A stretch of 64,000 nt of DNA. It comes from Endobugula sp965225895 (lineage in GTDB: Bacteria; Pseudomonadota; Gammaproteobacteria; Pseudomonadales; Cellvibrionaceae). Positions 8,774 to 18,253 of the stretch are shown here, one piece after another; the stretch's first letter is position 1, and every line of letters starts with the position of its first letter. The stretch covers positions 1,922,001 to 1,986,000 of the forward strand of contig CBDDBR010000011.1 of the NCBI GenBank assembly GCA_965225895.1, written 5' to 3'. A program made the translations under genes and the position numbers. The notes below the pieces were generated by a model. It saw only the letters and a list, made by a program, of their open reading frames with translations, was not told where the DNA came from and made no database searches.

Positions 8774-9390
8774 GACGATACACTCGCCAACAGTGACGTC
8801 TTATTCATCATTAGCCATTGTAAGCAAATTAATGTTGCCGCATTATTATATTGTCCATCATACAATTCAGAAAAAACCTGATCTTCTGGAACAGTAATCA
8901 TACGAATATCTTCGCCTTCTTCAGATAGACCATATAAGCCACCCGCTGAACGTAAATCTGCAATCGCACAAAACAAATGTAAGCGCTCACTGGTGCCGCC
9001 AGGGCTCGTGTAATAATCACAGATAGGCAATAACTGATCAGGAGTAATACCTGCTTCTTCTTGCAACTCACGCAGCATGACTTCTTTATCTGATTCATTC
9101 GCTTCTGCCATACCTGCGACTACTTCTCGACACCAAGGACCCGAGGCATCGTCTAATACACCGATACGAAATTGCTCAACAAGGCCAATCAATTGATGTT
9201 TAGGGTCATAAATAACTGCAGCCACCGCAGTCCCTCTAACAAACAACTCGCGCGTTAACGGTGCCGACCAACCACCTGCAAATAAACGGTGGCGTAATTG
9301 TATTTTTTCAATCGCAAAAAAGCCTTTATAGACGACTTCTCGCGCTAATAATTTCACATCTTCACGTGAAAACTTCTGTTTATCATTCAT
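8770..9390 (-). CDS. nudF: ADP-ribose pyrophosphatase (Nudix)
   Basis: Hydrolyses ADP-ribose to AMP and ribose 5-phosphate. A complete Nudix box runs from Gly93 to Ile115 (G-x5-E-x7-REL-x-EE-x-G-I), preceded by CREVVAGM, and the YTSPGGTSERLHLF segment downstream is typical of the ADP-ribose branch. I use ATG 9390 (MNDKQKFS); an in-frame TTG at 9399 has no better Shine-Dalgarno. First gene of the leftward cluster; the gap to tolC on its right should contain its promoter and carries a 12-bp tandem repeat (9406-9441). Confidence 0.95.
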   Translation of the reverse strand: MNDKQKFSREDVKLLAREVVYKGFFAIEKIQLRHRLFAGGWSAPLTRELFVRGTAVAAVIYDPKHQLIGLVEQFRIGVLDDASGPWCREVVAGMAEANESDKEVMLRELQEEAGITPDQLLPICDYYTSPGGTSERLHLFCAIADLRSAGGLYGLSEEGEDIRMITVPEDQVFSELYDGQYNNAATLICLQWLMMNKTSLLASVSS

Positions 9391-9405
9391 AGTTAACAAT
9401 CGTTA

Positions 9406-9441
9406 CTCTACATTACACTCTACATTACACTCTACACGTTA
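9406..9441. repeat. Three tandem 12-bp repeats in the nudF/tolC intergenic region
   Basis: Two identical copies of CTCTACATTACA (9406-9417, 9418-9429) and a third degenerate copy CTCTACACGTTA (9430-9441). They lie 15-50 bp upstream of the nudF start, where a leader or promoter element is expected. Copy-number change by slippage is possible. No known binding motif recognised. Confidence 0.85.
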
Positions 9442-9634
9442 CACTTTATTTATACACATTCATCAATATGAGCTGCTCGCTCACTCTACTCATCAAAAAA
9501 ACTGTTTTTGCTATTTACACGTTCTTTTAATCCAGTATCGACCTTATCTGAGTAAAAAGCTACACTAGCATGACTTGCCCATCGGGTGTATATCCTCCAG
9601 TTACATTGATTCATTATTAGGAAAAAAGATAGCC

Positions 9635-10972
9635 ATGAACGCAGTAATGCATACCACCCTCACGTCTTTATTGCTATTTTTCTTATCTACAACTTATGCT
9701 TATGCCCAGACAGATACATTGCTAGGCATATACGCACTGGCTAAAAAAAATGACTACCAGCTACAGTCAGAATACGCAGAGTATTTAGCCGCACGAGAAG
9801 CCGCCGCTATCAATCGTGCCACTTTACGACCACAGATTACAGGCACCGCACAACTCGACAAAACCAACACAGATACGACCGGCACACTCAATTCAGAAAG
9901 AGATACCGACACGCAGAGCTACAGCGTTTCTCTTACTCAGCAATTGATTAATTTCAATGCATGGAATGCTTATAAACAAGGCAAAGTAGAAACACATATT
10001 GCCGAAGTTACCTACGCCGCCAATGAACAATCATTAATCATTCGTAGTGCAGAGGCTTACTTTGATACCTTGCGTGCCGTTGATCAACTACAAACCGATA
10101 TAGCCGAAGAAAAAGCACAAGCCACACTACTGGAACAAACCCGCCAGCGTTACGAAGTAGGCCTAATATCCATCAATGATGTACATGAGACTCAAGCGGC
10201 CTATGACAATGCCGTAGCTAACCGCATTAATACCGAAGCCAGTGTGGGTATTCAGCTCGACTCGCTTAGCGTATTAACAGGCAAACGACATACTGCCATA
10301 GCTCCATTAAAAGAAGGGTTTAGCGTCACATCACCAGAACCCAACAATCAGCAAGCATGGGTTGATTTTGCGCTTTCAAATAACCTAGCTTTAAAAGCCA
10401 GCGAGCTCACCGCAGATGCTAGTATACTTGCATCAAAAACGGTCAAAAGCGATCACCTTCCTACGGTTAGCGGTACCATCAGTTATAGTGATAGCCGTGC
10501 TGACAATGATATTGTCGGCAGTTCATCAACAACCAGTAATGATGGCAGCACAACCTTTAGACTCAATCTAACGGTTCCTCTGTATTCTGGCGGACGCTTA
10601 TCTGCCCTAGAGCGTCAAGCCGCGCAAACGGCAGTAGCAGCCAAGGATAATTTTCATTTTACACAACGCAATACTATACAAATTACACGTTCACTGTTTT
10701 TATCGGTCACGACTCACATTGCTCAAATTAAAGCTCGCAAACAAGCTATCGTATCAAATGAAAGCGCACTAGAAGCCACCAAAGCAGGTTATAACGCAGG
10801 CACAAGGGATATTGTTGACGTGGTTAATGCACAGAGTAATTTATTTCAAGCGCAGCGCGACTACCTTAACAATCTTTACGAATACATTATTACTACCTTA
10901 CAACTTAAAGAAGCGGCTGGTAACTTACAACTCAGTGATTTAGAGCATTTAGAAGCCTCGTTAGAAAGCTAA
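9635..10972 (+). CDS. tolC: TolC-family outer-membrane efflux protein
   Basis: Outer-membrane/periplasmic channel that serves tripartite efflux pumps and type I secretion. The mature protein shows the two-fold repeat of the OEP family: long helical stretches, an N-terminal IYALAKKNDYQLQS, SVSLTQQLINFNAW near the end of the first repeat strand, and the matching FRLNLTVPLYSGGRLSALERQA in the second half. ATG 9635 gives a clean signal peptide (hydrophobic LLLFFLST, then AYAQ) and has AGGAAA upstream; a TTG at 9575 would bury it. Length 445 residues, shorter than E. coli TolC (493), lacking a long C-terminal tail. It is divergent from nudF exactly as in E. coli, which supports the symbol. Confidence 0.9.
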   Translation: MNAVMHTTLTSLLLFFLSTTYAYAQTDTLLGIYALAKKNDYQLQSEYAEYLAAREAAAINRATLRPQITGTAQLDKTNTDTTGTLNSERDTDTQSYSVSLTQQLINFNAWNAYKQGKVETHIAEVTYAANEQSLIIRSAEAYFDTLRAVDQLQTDIAEEKAQATLLEQTRQRYEVGLISINDVHETQAAYDNAVANRINTEASVGIQLDSLSVLTGKRHTAIAPLKEGFSVTSPEPNNQQAWVDFALSNNLALKASELTADASILASKTVKSDHLPTVSGTISYSDSRADNDIVGSSSTTSNDGSTTFRLNLTVPLYSGGRLSALERQAAQTAVAAKDNFHFTQRNTIQITRSLFLSVTTHIAQIKARKQAIVSNESALEATKAGYNAGTRDIVDVVNAQSNLFQAQRDYLNNLYEYIITTLQLKEAAGNLQLSDLEHLEASLES

Positions 10973-11003
10973 CACGCCTTGTGATTCTTACCTTTATGAA
11001 CAC

Positions 11004-11043
11004 ACCGAAAAACACGCGTCACCCAACGCCATTGTTTTTCGGT
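11004..11043. repeat. 11-bp inverted repeat between tolC and the EamA transporter gene
   Basis: Arms 11004-11014 (ACCGAAAAACA) and 11033-11043 (TGTTTTTCGGT), with an 18-nt loop. It begins 31 bp after the tolC stop and ends 29 bp before the next start. There is no following T-run, so it may be an mRNA hairpin or an inefficient terminator. Confidence 0.5.
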
Positions 11044-11072
11044 TAACGTGCCTAACCACGATAGATACTTTT

Positions 11073-11969
11073 ATGAACTCTCGCTTCGCTGTTGTTGTAC
11101 TGTGCTTTTCATCCATTGGTTGGGGGCTGACATGGCTCCCCATTAAAGCCATTAATGCACTCGGATTAGCCACGCCTCACCTTATCCTTATTGCATTTAG
11201 TACCGCAGCCATCGCTTTATTACCTTGGATATACAAGCAGCGTCATGCATGGCTACCCGCACTCCCCTTTATGCTTGCCCTTGCGGCTTTAGGCGGCTTT
11301 GCCAATGTTGCATTTCAAACGGCTATTGCCGAAGGCGATGTTATCCGCGTGATGATTTTATTTTATATGCTGCCTGTATGGAGCACTCTGGGCGGCAAAA
11401 TATTTTTAAATGAAGCCATTGATAGTCGCAGAATCATTGCCTTACTTTTTTGTATCAGTGGGGCATTTTTTATTCTAGAAATATGGCACTTTTCATGGAC
11501 ATATTTCACATGGATAGATGCGCTTGCCTTAGGCTCTGGTATGGGTTTAGCGGCAAGTAATATTTTGTTTCGCTTTACGTCACATATCCCATTAGCCAGT
11601 AAAATTGGTTTTATGTTTATGGGCTGTATTGGATTGATCGGCTTATCACTATTTTTCTTTGCCGACCTCATAACTCATCATACACACTGGCTTGAAACAT
11701 CTCTGGATACCCTAGACACAAAATCAATTCCTTTTGCGATGTCTTATGGACTCATCTGGCTTATGCTCATTACCTTTGGTAGTCAGTGGGCCGTCACACA
11801 AATCGAGGCTGGACGCTCTGCAATTATTTTAGTCTTAGAATTAGTAGCCGCTGTGACATCGGTTGTCATTGTCACCCATAGCCAATTACAAGTGCATGAG
11901 TTAATGGGCGGCCTTATGGTTTGCATTGCCGCTATTTTAGAAGGTTATAGAACAAAGCCTAGCGTATAA
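11073..11969 (+). CDS. EamA/DMT-superfamily transporter
   Basis: Inner-membrane drug/metabolite transporter with about ten predicted membrane segments and two EamA repeats, at roughly residues 5-135 and 150-290. The first helix motif FSSIGWGLTWLPIKA and the NEAID segment after helix four are typical. Residues 198-220 form a loop (HHTHWLETSLDTLDTKS). Substrate cannot be told from sequence. Start ATG at 11073. Its stop (11969) is one base from the stop of the convergent Nudix gene (11971), so there is no room for a terminator between them. Confidence 0.9.
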   Translation: MNSRFAVVVLCFSSIGWGLTWLPIKAINALGLATPHLILIAFSTAAIALLPWIYKQRHAWLPALPFMLALAALGGFANVAFQTAIAEGDVIRVMILFYMLPVWSTLGGKIFLNEAIDSRRIIALLFCISGAFFILEIWHFSWTYFTWIDALALGSGMGLAASNILFRFTSHIPLASKIGFMFMGCIGLIGLSLFFFADLITHHTHWLETSLDTLDTKSIPFAMSYGLIWLMLITFGSQWAVTQIEAGRSAIILVLELVAAVTSVVIVTHSQLQVHELMGGLMVCIAAILEGYRTKPSV

Positions 11970-11970
11970 A

Positions 11971-12444
11971 TTAGCTTCTCGGCGAGTATGCGAGATTACT
12001 ATGCCAAAAATCAATCACGTAGTTAACACGAGCACGTAATAACTCTCGATACGCAGGCAAATCACTTAAATGCACCCAGCGGCATTCAATAATTCCTTCT
12101 TCTACTTGGGGTTGAGTATCCGCATCATCGCCATGGTATTTCATTAAATACCAGTGTGTTTTTTTCAGGTATCGCGTATTTTGATGGCGCGTTGTATGCC
12201 ACGTAGAAACCAATTTGCCCGTAATTTCTAAGCGGCTCATATCTAGCCCTGTTTCTTCATGCACTTCTCGTAATGCACACTCTTCTCGCGTTTGCTTCTC
12301 TTCGACACGCCCCTTAGGCATATCCCATTTCCCTCGTTTAAACATCATCAAGATATGATGAAAGTCATTACACACCAACCCCCCAGCGGATTCAATAACG
12401 GGTAAATCGATAGTATTGATCAAACTATTTTTATCTTCGCTCAT
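11971..12444 (-). CDS. Nudix hydrolase
   Basis: Cytoplasmic Nudix-fold hydrolase of 157 residues. The Nudix box spans Gly45 to Leu67, preceded by RGKWDMPKGR, a pattern shared with diadenosine polyphosphate and diphosphoinositol polyphosphate hydrolases and RppH-like enzymes. The substrate is not assignable. The gene starts 16 bp after the PPK2 stop in the same direction, so the two are probably co-transcribed; a role in handling polyphosphate or nucleotide polyphosphates is an inference from that. Confidence 0.88.
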   Translation of the reverse strand: MSEDKNSLINTIDLPVIESAGGLVCNDFHHILMMFKRGKWDMPKGRVEEKQTREECALREVHEETGLDMSRLEITGKLVSTWHTTRHQNTRYLKKTHWYLMKYHGDDADTQPQVEEGIIECRWVHLSDLPAYRELLRARVNYVIDFWHSNLAYSPRS

Positions 12445-12459
12445 GATACTCTACACACT

Positions 12460-13320
12460 CTACGCTTCTATATTAACGAATAATTCTTCTTGTGACTTAA
12501 GGTCATTAAGCACAGCAAATTGCTGTAACGTTAAACCTCTAAATTGCACACCACCCACTTTTACACTATGCGTTTTTGTAACATCTTCACCCGTTAATGG
12601 CACAAAGCTTTTATTACCAAAGGCACGCACGAGATATAACATACAAGTTAATCGTGCATCTGTTTTTTTATTTGCACCTACGACTACCCATGGTGATTTT
12701 TCTGAAGAGGTATGATTAAACATTTGCTCTTTATATCGGGTAAACACACTCCATTTTTTTCGGGCATGTAAATCATTCTCAGAAAACTTCCAATAGGTGA
12801 GCGGATTCGACAAGCGATCTTCAAATCGATACAACTGTATTTCTTTATCAATAGAAAGGTAAAACTTAGCCATTAGCACACCGCTATCAATGAGATTATG
12901 TTCCCACGATAATACTTTACGCATAAAATATTTATACTGCTTTTCGGTACAATACCCCATAGTCGGCTCAATCAAAGCACGGCTATACCAAGAACGATCG
13001 AAAAAAACAATATTACCCGGCTCTGGAAAATATTTTTCATAACGGCGAAACCAATATTTAGATTCCTTTACCGTAGGCACACCTAAGGCCACTACTTTCA
13101 TATGATTAGGAATTAAATTTTCGGTGAAACGTTTAATCGTTGACCCTTTACCCGCTGCATCTCTGCCTTCAAAAACAATAACTAAACGCTGACCTTCCTT
13201 AATTAAACGCTGCTGTATTTTTAACAACTCAACTTGTAAACGCCGCTTTTCTATTTGATAATCTTCTTCGCCAACATTGTTATACGGGGTTTCGATACTC
13301 TTAATTTTTTTGAGTTTCAT
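12460..13320 (-). CDS. ppk2: Polyphosphate kinase 2 family protein
   Basis: Single-domain PPK2 enzyme that transfers phosphate between polyphosphate and nucleotides (usually forming NTP or NDP from polyP). The P-loop fold is clear: Walker A FEGRDAAGKGS (about residues 50-60 from ATG 13320), IPNHMKVVALGVPT, Walker B FFDRSWYSRA (Asp108), then RFEDRLSNPLTYWKFSENDL and a final APWxVV-type strand (SPWVVVGANKK). Length 286 residues, usual for single-domain PPK2. Start uncertain: ATG 13320, ATG 13329 or GTG 13344 are in frame and none has a good Shine-Dalgarno. Followed by a Nudix gene. Confidence 0.92.
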   Translation of the reverse strand: MKLKKIKSIETPYNNVGEEDYQIEKRRLQVELLKIQQRLIKEGQRLVIVFEGRDAAGKGSTIKRFTENLIPNHMKVVALGVPTVKESKYWFRRYEKYFPEPGNIVFFDRSWYSRALIEPTMGYCTEKQYKYFMRKVLSWEHNLIDSGVLMAKFYLSIDKEIQLYRFEDRLSNPLTYWKFSENDLHARKKWSVFTRYKEQMFNHTSSEKSPWVVVGANKKTDARLTCMLYLVRAFGNKSFVPLTGEDVTKTHSVKVGGVQFRGLTLQQFAVLNDLKSQEELFVNIEA

Positions 13321-13473
13321 AGGGCACATATTTATATTAAGCACATCGTTAAAAAAACAAGTATATGAAATTTTTATGGCACTTTTATGACAAGAAAATG
13401 TCGCATAATGAATAGTAAAAATAGATAAGTCACTAGCATTAAAAACAAATCACACCCTAGAAGAGTATTATTC

Positions 13474-13788
13474 ATGAAAAAAATATACACCCACGACAAT
13501 ATGTTTATTGTTCACAACATGAAAAATATTCTCGATAACGCAGGAATAGAAACAGAGCTAAGAAATGAATATGCAGCAGGCGCATCAGGTGATCTAGCGC
13601 CGCTAGATACATGGCTAGAATTGTGGCTAGTATATGAAAGAGACGAGGCAATCGCTACAACCACCATCAAAAACACATTATCCAGTACCGACACCACTGT
13701 ATGGACATGCACGCACTGCCAAGAAAGCAATGAAAGTAGCTTTGAGATTTGCTGGCAGTGCCAGAAAGAAAAGGCAACATTACCCTAA
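13474..13788 (+). CDS. DUF2007 protein with C-terminal zinc ribbon
   Basis: Small cytoplasmic protein of 104 residues. Residues 1-70 match DUF2007 (putative signal-transducing, PII-like fold): MKKIYTHDNMFIVHNMKNIL, IETELRNEY, and LELWLVYERDEA. Residues 78-97 hold a CxxC-x10-CxxC zinc ribbon (CTHC...CWQC) of the RanBP2-like type. Zinc binding and protein interaction are inferred; the role is unknown. ATG at 13474 with AGAAGAG about 10 bp upstream. Divergent from ppk2 across 153 bp. Confidence 0.82.
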   Translation: MKKIYTHDNMFIVHNMKNILDNAGIETELRNEYAAGASGDLAPLDTWLELWLVYERDEAIATTTIKNTLSSTDTTVWTCTHCQESNESSFEICWQCQKEKATLP

Positions 13789-13870
13789 AAATATTAGCAC
13801 TGTAGCCATAGATCAATGCAACTTGTATGATCTATCGTATTATATTGATTACGACTAATTGGCTTACATC

Positions 13871-15133
13871 ATGAAACCTTTATCCACTTTCGCCGAACGC
13901 TTTACTCGCTCATCGGGTATTAGCGATTTAATGCATGATCTTAATGAAGCCATTAGTAGCCATGATCCTAATGTATGTATGCTAGGCGGTGGCAACCCAG
14001 CTATTATTCCTGCCGCAATGGATGTATTCCGCAAAGAGTATCAGCATTTATTGGATAGCCAAGCACTCGATCAAAGCTTGGCATATTACAGTTCCCCCCA
14101 AGGTGATTTAACGTTCATTGATATATTATGTGAATTTTTTAACGACCATTATGGCTGGCAAATCAGTCCAAAAAATATCGCACTAAGTAACGGCAGCCAA
14201 AACAGTTTTTTCTACCTCTTTAATACCTTTGCGGGCGACATGGCCGATGGAAAAAAGAAAAAAATACTGTTTCCTTTAGCGCCAGAATATATTGGTTATC
14301 GCGACCTTGGATTATCCGATGATATGTTTGTTGCTGTAAAACCAAGCATTGAACAGTTATCGAATGGACAATTTAAATACCATATTGATTTTGATGCACT
14401 CACCATTAGTGATGACATTGCTGCTATTTGTGTATCACGCCCCACCAACCCCACTGGTAATGTGATTAGCGATGATGAGCTCAATACTCTAGACAGATTA
14501 GCACAGCAACATAATATTCCTCTCATTATTGATAATGCCTACGGCCTGCCTTTTCCGGGCACCATATACACAGACACAAAGATACAATGGCATAACAATC
14601 TTGTATTAGGATTATCACTCTCTAAACTTGGCTTGCCTGGGGTGCGCACAGGGATCATTATTGCTGAAGAATCACTTATTCGTACCATTAGCAGCATGAA
14701 CGGTACACTATGTTTAGCACCGAATAATATGGGGGCTAGCCTTGTTAGCCGCCTTATACAATCTAAAGAAATACTTACACTACGCGATACCGTAATTCGC
14801 CCGTTTTATGAACACAAAATGCATCAGGCCATACAATGGGCCAACACTCTATTTTGCGACATCACGGTTTACACTCATAAGCCAGAAGGCGCTTTTTTTC
14901 TTTGGCTATGGTTTCCAGATTTGACCATTTCTACAAAAGCGCTATATCAAATATTAAAGGGCAGAAAAGTGTATATTATTCCTGGCGAAGATTTTTTCAT
15001 TGGAATAGATCAGCATTGGGCACATCAATATCAGTGCATACGTATTAACTATGCCTTATCGGATGAGCAGTTAAAAAGAGGACTAAAGATCATTGCCGAA
15101 GAGGTAAAAAAACACTCTTATCATAAAATCTGA
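13871..15133 (+). CDS. avtA: Valine--pyruvate aminotransferase (PLP-dependent, fold type I)
   Basis: Transfers the amino group between valine and pyruvate (alanine/valine interconversion). The 420-residue protein has the AvtA N-terminus (FAERFTRSSGISDLMHDLNEA), MLGGGNPA, SNGSQNSFF, the SRPTNPTGN loop, IIDNAYGLPFPG with the PLP-ring aspartate, and the PLP lysine in LSLSKLGLPGVRTG near residue 256. I start at ATG 13871; the in-frame TTG at 13859 adds only MAYI. Its stop lies one base from that of waaA (15135). Confidence 0.95.
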   Translation: MKPLSTFAERFTRSSGISDLMHDLNEAISSHDPNVCMLGGGNPAIIPAAMDVFRKEYQHLLDSQALDQSLAYYSSPQGDLTFIDILCEFFNDHYGWQISPKNIALSNGSQNSFFYLFNTFAGDMADGKKKKILFPLAPEYIGYRDLGLSDDMFVAVKPSIEQLSNGQFKYHIDFDALTISDDIAAICVSRPTNPTGNVISDDELNTLDRLAQQHNIPLIIDNAYGLPFPGTIYTDTKIQWHNNLVLGLSLSKLGLPGVRTGIIIAEESLIRTISSMNGTLCLAPNNMGASLVSRLIQSKEILTLRDTVIRPFYEHKMHQAIQWANTLFCDITVYTHKPEGAFFLWLWFPDLTISTKALYQILKGRKVYIIPGEDFFIGIDQHWAHQYQCIRINYALSDEQLKRGLKIIAEEVKKHSYHKI

Positions 15134-15134
15134 C

Positions 15135-16418
15135 TTAAACAATAAATGCATCGATGGCTTGCAATGTTTTCTGTAGTGCTCCCGCACTATTCTCAAGGTA
15201 GTATTTTGCTTGTCGACCTCGCTCTTCAGCAAGGGTCGCATCACGTAAAAAACCCTCAATGGATTCACATAATTGATGCTCATTTTCAACAAGTAATAAC
15301 GCCTGCTGAGCCTGCATATCATTGGCAATTTTTGAAAAGTTATACACACTCGTCCCACTAATCAATGGCAAACCCCAAGCTGCGGGCTCTAACATATTAT
15401 GTCCGCCATGCTCGATAAAGCTACCACATACAATCGCAATATCTGATGCGCCATAAAACATCATCATCTCGCCCATGGTGTCGCCTACCACCACTTGCGT
15501 ATGCTCACTAAGAGCATCAGCACTGCTACGAGTTATTGTTTGCAAACCACTATCTATACACAACTGCTTTACGGCTAAAAATCGTTCAGGGTGACGGGGA
15601 ACAAGTAATAATACGGTATCAACATATTTTTTTTGTAGACTTTGAAATGCCGATAAAATTAATTCATCTTCGCCACGATGCGTACTCGCAGCAATAATAA
15701 TTTTTTTCTTCCCCTCTAGCGACCATGCCTTTTTAAGAGTGCTAGCCTGCTCTCTAACGCTATCAGTCATCGTAATATCTGACTTAAGGTTACCCGATAT
15801 AGACAGATTGCTCACGCCCAACTGCTGAATTCTATCTGCATCCGCTTGCGTTTGTGCAACCACATGAGAAATAGAAGCAAAAGCGTGTTGAGATAACGGC
15901 AATACTTTTTGATACCCTCGTAGTGACTTTTCAGATAAACGAGCATTAATTAATAAAGTAGCAATATTGTTTTTGCGACAGGCATTCAGCGTGTTTGGCC
16001 ACACTTCTGTTTCCATAAAAACAGCGACAGATGGACGCACACGAAATAAAAAACGATGTAGACAATCGGGTAAATCATAAGGAATATAACTATGACACAC
16101 TCGCCCCTGCTGAATCTCTTCATTAAATAAAGAGAGTACTTGTGCAGAACCTGTCGGTGTCATCGTTGTAATAAACAATGAATGCTTTGGGTATGCTATT
16201 AGCAAAGCATTCATTAACGGCTTTGCAGCAATCGTTTCTCCCACTGAGACTGTATGCACCCATAAACACGGCGAGGCTTTATTCATAGTAGCAACAAAGC
16301 CGAACCGCTCTAAACAACGCTGTCTATATTGCGGTGCTTGAATACTACGCCAAAAGAGACGTAATATAATGACAGGTAAAGATACATAAAAAATAAGAGT
16401 GTATAGATAACGTAGCAT
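15135..16418 (-). CDS. waaA: 3-deoxy-D-manno-octulosonic acid (Kdo) transferase
   Basis: Adds Kdo to lipid IVA at the cytoplasmic face of the inner membrane (CMP-Kdo donor). The N-terminal membrane anchor (residues 2-20) is followed by the RFG segment, LWVHTVSVGETIAAKPL, the TPTGS motif, IPYDLPDCLHRFL, FMETEVWPN, INARLSEKS, and in the second Rossmann domain PRHPERF and FIEHGGHNMLEPAAWG. Length 427 residues (E. coli 425). ATG 16418 follows the msbA stop by 6 bp; a GTG at 16421 is in frame. It forms an operon with msbA. Confidence 0.97.
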   Translation of the reverse strand: MLRYLYTLIFYVSLPVIILRLFWRSIQAPQYRQRCLERFGFVATMNKASPCLWVHTVSVGETIAAKPLMNALLIAYPKHSLFITTMTPTGSAQVLSLFNEEIQQGRVCHSYIPYDLPDCLHRFLFRVRPSVAVFMETEVWPNTLNACRKNNIATLLINARLSEKSLRGYQKVLPLSQHAFASISHVVAQTQADADRIQQLGVSNLSISGNLKSDITMTDSVREQASTLKKAWSLEGKKKIIIAASTHRGEDELILSAFQSLQKKYVDTVLLLVPRHPERFLAVKQLCIDSGLQTITRSSADALSEHTQVVVGDTMGEMMMFYGASDIAIVCGSFIEHGGHNMLEPAAWGLPLISGTSVYNFSKIANDMQAQQALLLVENEHQLCESIEGFLRDATLAEERGRQAKYYLENSAGALQKTLQAIDAFIV

Positions 16419-16424
16419 CACAAT

Positions 16425-18170
16425 TTACTCAGTCTCTGTATTTTCAGAGAAACCCTGCTGATGTAAACGCGTGTAATAACCATTGGCTGCGATTAACGCC
16501 TTATGTGTTCCCTCTTCTATAATACAGCCCTGATCCATCACTAAAATTCTATCGGCATTTTCAATGGTAGATAAGCGATGCGCAATAACCAACGTGGTAC
16601 GCCCCTCGCTCGCAACCTCTAACGCCTCTTGAATATATCTCTCGGACTCTGTATCCAGTGCAGATGTTGCTTCATCCAATATCAAAATTGGTGAGTCTTT
16701 TAATAAAGCACGAGCAATGGCAATACGCTGACGCTGACCGCCCGATAGACGGGTTCCATTTTCGCCCACTAAGGTTTGCAAGCCATCGGGCATTTTTTCT
16801 ATAAACTCCCAAGCATTTGCTTGTTTTGCAGCAGCGACCACTTTTTCTTCGGACATATGTTGCATATCACCATAAGCAATATTATTGAACAAAGTGTCGT
16901 TAAATAGCGTGATATTTTGATTAACCAACGATAATTGCTGACGCAAAAAAGTAATATCGTAATCAGATAGCTCGTTACCATCTAACTGAATGCTGCCACT
17001 ATCCACATCATAAAAACGTGGGAGCAAGCCAACTAGTGTCGTTTTACCACTGCCTGAACGACCAACCAACGCCACAGTTTCACCCGCCGCAATATGGCAA
17101 GAAATAGACGCTAATGCAGGCTTTTCTGTCGCGGGATAAGAGAACTTCACATCCTTAAAATAAAGCTCACCACGCACAGTTAGGTTTTGTAATACGCCCG
17201 TATTATTTTCTGGCTGCTGATCTAACTGCGCAAAAATACTTTCTGATGCTGCAATACCTTTTTGAATCTTATTCATCACTTCAGTTAATTGTCGTACTGA
17301 TCGAGGAATTAAAAAAGCAGCGGTTAAATAGGTAATAAAGTCACCCGCTGTCTCTGCCTGCATATAGCTTAATGCTAAAAAAACAACAACAGCTAACGCT
17401 AACGCAATCACAAACTGAGTTACTGGTGTTGCAAGAGCACTCGTTACTGTTAACTTCATATTTTGTCGATAGTTATTATAGCTTTCCTTCTCAAAACGAT
17501 TTTTTTCGTAGTTCTCGCCACCAAATATACGCATGACCCGAAAATTATTAATCATCTCTGAGCATACATGGGTAATATCCCCCATACTATCTTGAATATT
17601 CGTACTTAATTTACGCATTCGTCGACTAATTTTCGCAACAATAAATCCTAAAGCTGGAGTAATCACTAAGAAAGTTAATGTTATTTGCCAATCCAACCAC
17701 AATAATGTCGCCAAAAGAAAAACAACCGTTGCGCCTTCCCGTATTAAAATCTTTAGCGCATCAGTCACCGCCTGTGTTACCTGCATAACATCAAAGGTAA
17801 TGCGAGAAATAAGCTCACCAGAATTGTAATTATCAAAATATTCGTTAGGCAGCACAGTTAACTTATCAAATAACTCTTTACGTTGAATATGTATCACGCC
17901 AAAAGCAACACGAGCCATACCATATTCACCCACAAAGCTACCTAAACCACGAAAAAATACAATCAGAATAGCTAGTAAAGGAATCACATAACGCGCTTGT
18001 TTATCTTGTGAATTAATCGCATCCGTAATCTCACCCAATAAAAGTGCAAATAATGATTGAGTGACCGCAAAGACAATAAAACCAAGCACCCCCAAAATAA
18101 ACATCGGCAAATGCGGTTTAATATAAGACAATAATCGAAGGTATAAAGCGGTATCGCTAGTTTTTTGCAT
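16425..18170 (-). CDS. msbA: Lipid A/core ABC exporter MsbA
   Basis: Homodimeric flippase that moves lipid A-core across the inner membrane. It has an N-terminal type IV exporter domain with six membrane segments (about residues 15-300) and a C-terminal ATPase with Walker A GRSGSGKTT near residue 370, signature LSGGQRQRIAIA near 473, Walker B ILILDEATS near 493 and the H-loop IAHRLST. Length 581 residues (E. coli 582) from ATG 18170; the in-frame TTG at 18194 is disfavoured. Encoded immediately upstream of waaA, and divergent from waaF across 83 bp. Confidence 0.96.
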   Translation of the reverse strand: MQKTSDTALYLRLLSYIKPHLPMFILGVLGFIVFAVTQSLFALLLGEITDAINSQDKQARYVIPLLAILIVFFRGLGSFVGEYGMARVAFGVIHIQRKELFDKLTVLPNEYFDNYNSGELISRITFDVMQVTQAVTDALKILIREGATVVFLLATLLWLDWQITLTFLVITPALGFIVAKISRRMRKLSTNIQDSMGDITHVCSEMINNFRVMRIFGGENYEKNRFEKESYNNYRQNMKLTVTSALATPVTQFVIALALAVVVFLALSYMQAETAGDFITYLTAAFLIPRSVRQLTEVMNKIQKGIAASESIFAQLDQQPENNTGVLQNLTVRGELYFKDVKFSYPATEKPALASISCHIAAGETVALVGRSGSGKTTLVGLLPRFYDVDSGSIQLDGNELSDYDITFLRQQLSLVNQNITLFNDTLFNNIAYGDMQHMSEEKVVAAAKQANAWEFIEKMPDGLQTLVGENGTRLSGGQRQRIAIARALLKDSPILILDEATSALDTESERYIQEALEVASEGRTTLVIAHRLSTIENADRILVMDQGCIIEEGTHKALIAANGYYTRLHQQGFSENTETE

Positions 18171-18253
18171 ATTTTTAAGTACAAATAACGGCAAATCTAT
18201 TGCCTAGTGAAAATTCAAACGGTATTGTAACTAATTTAGCGCATAACATCCTC

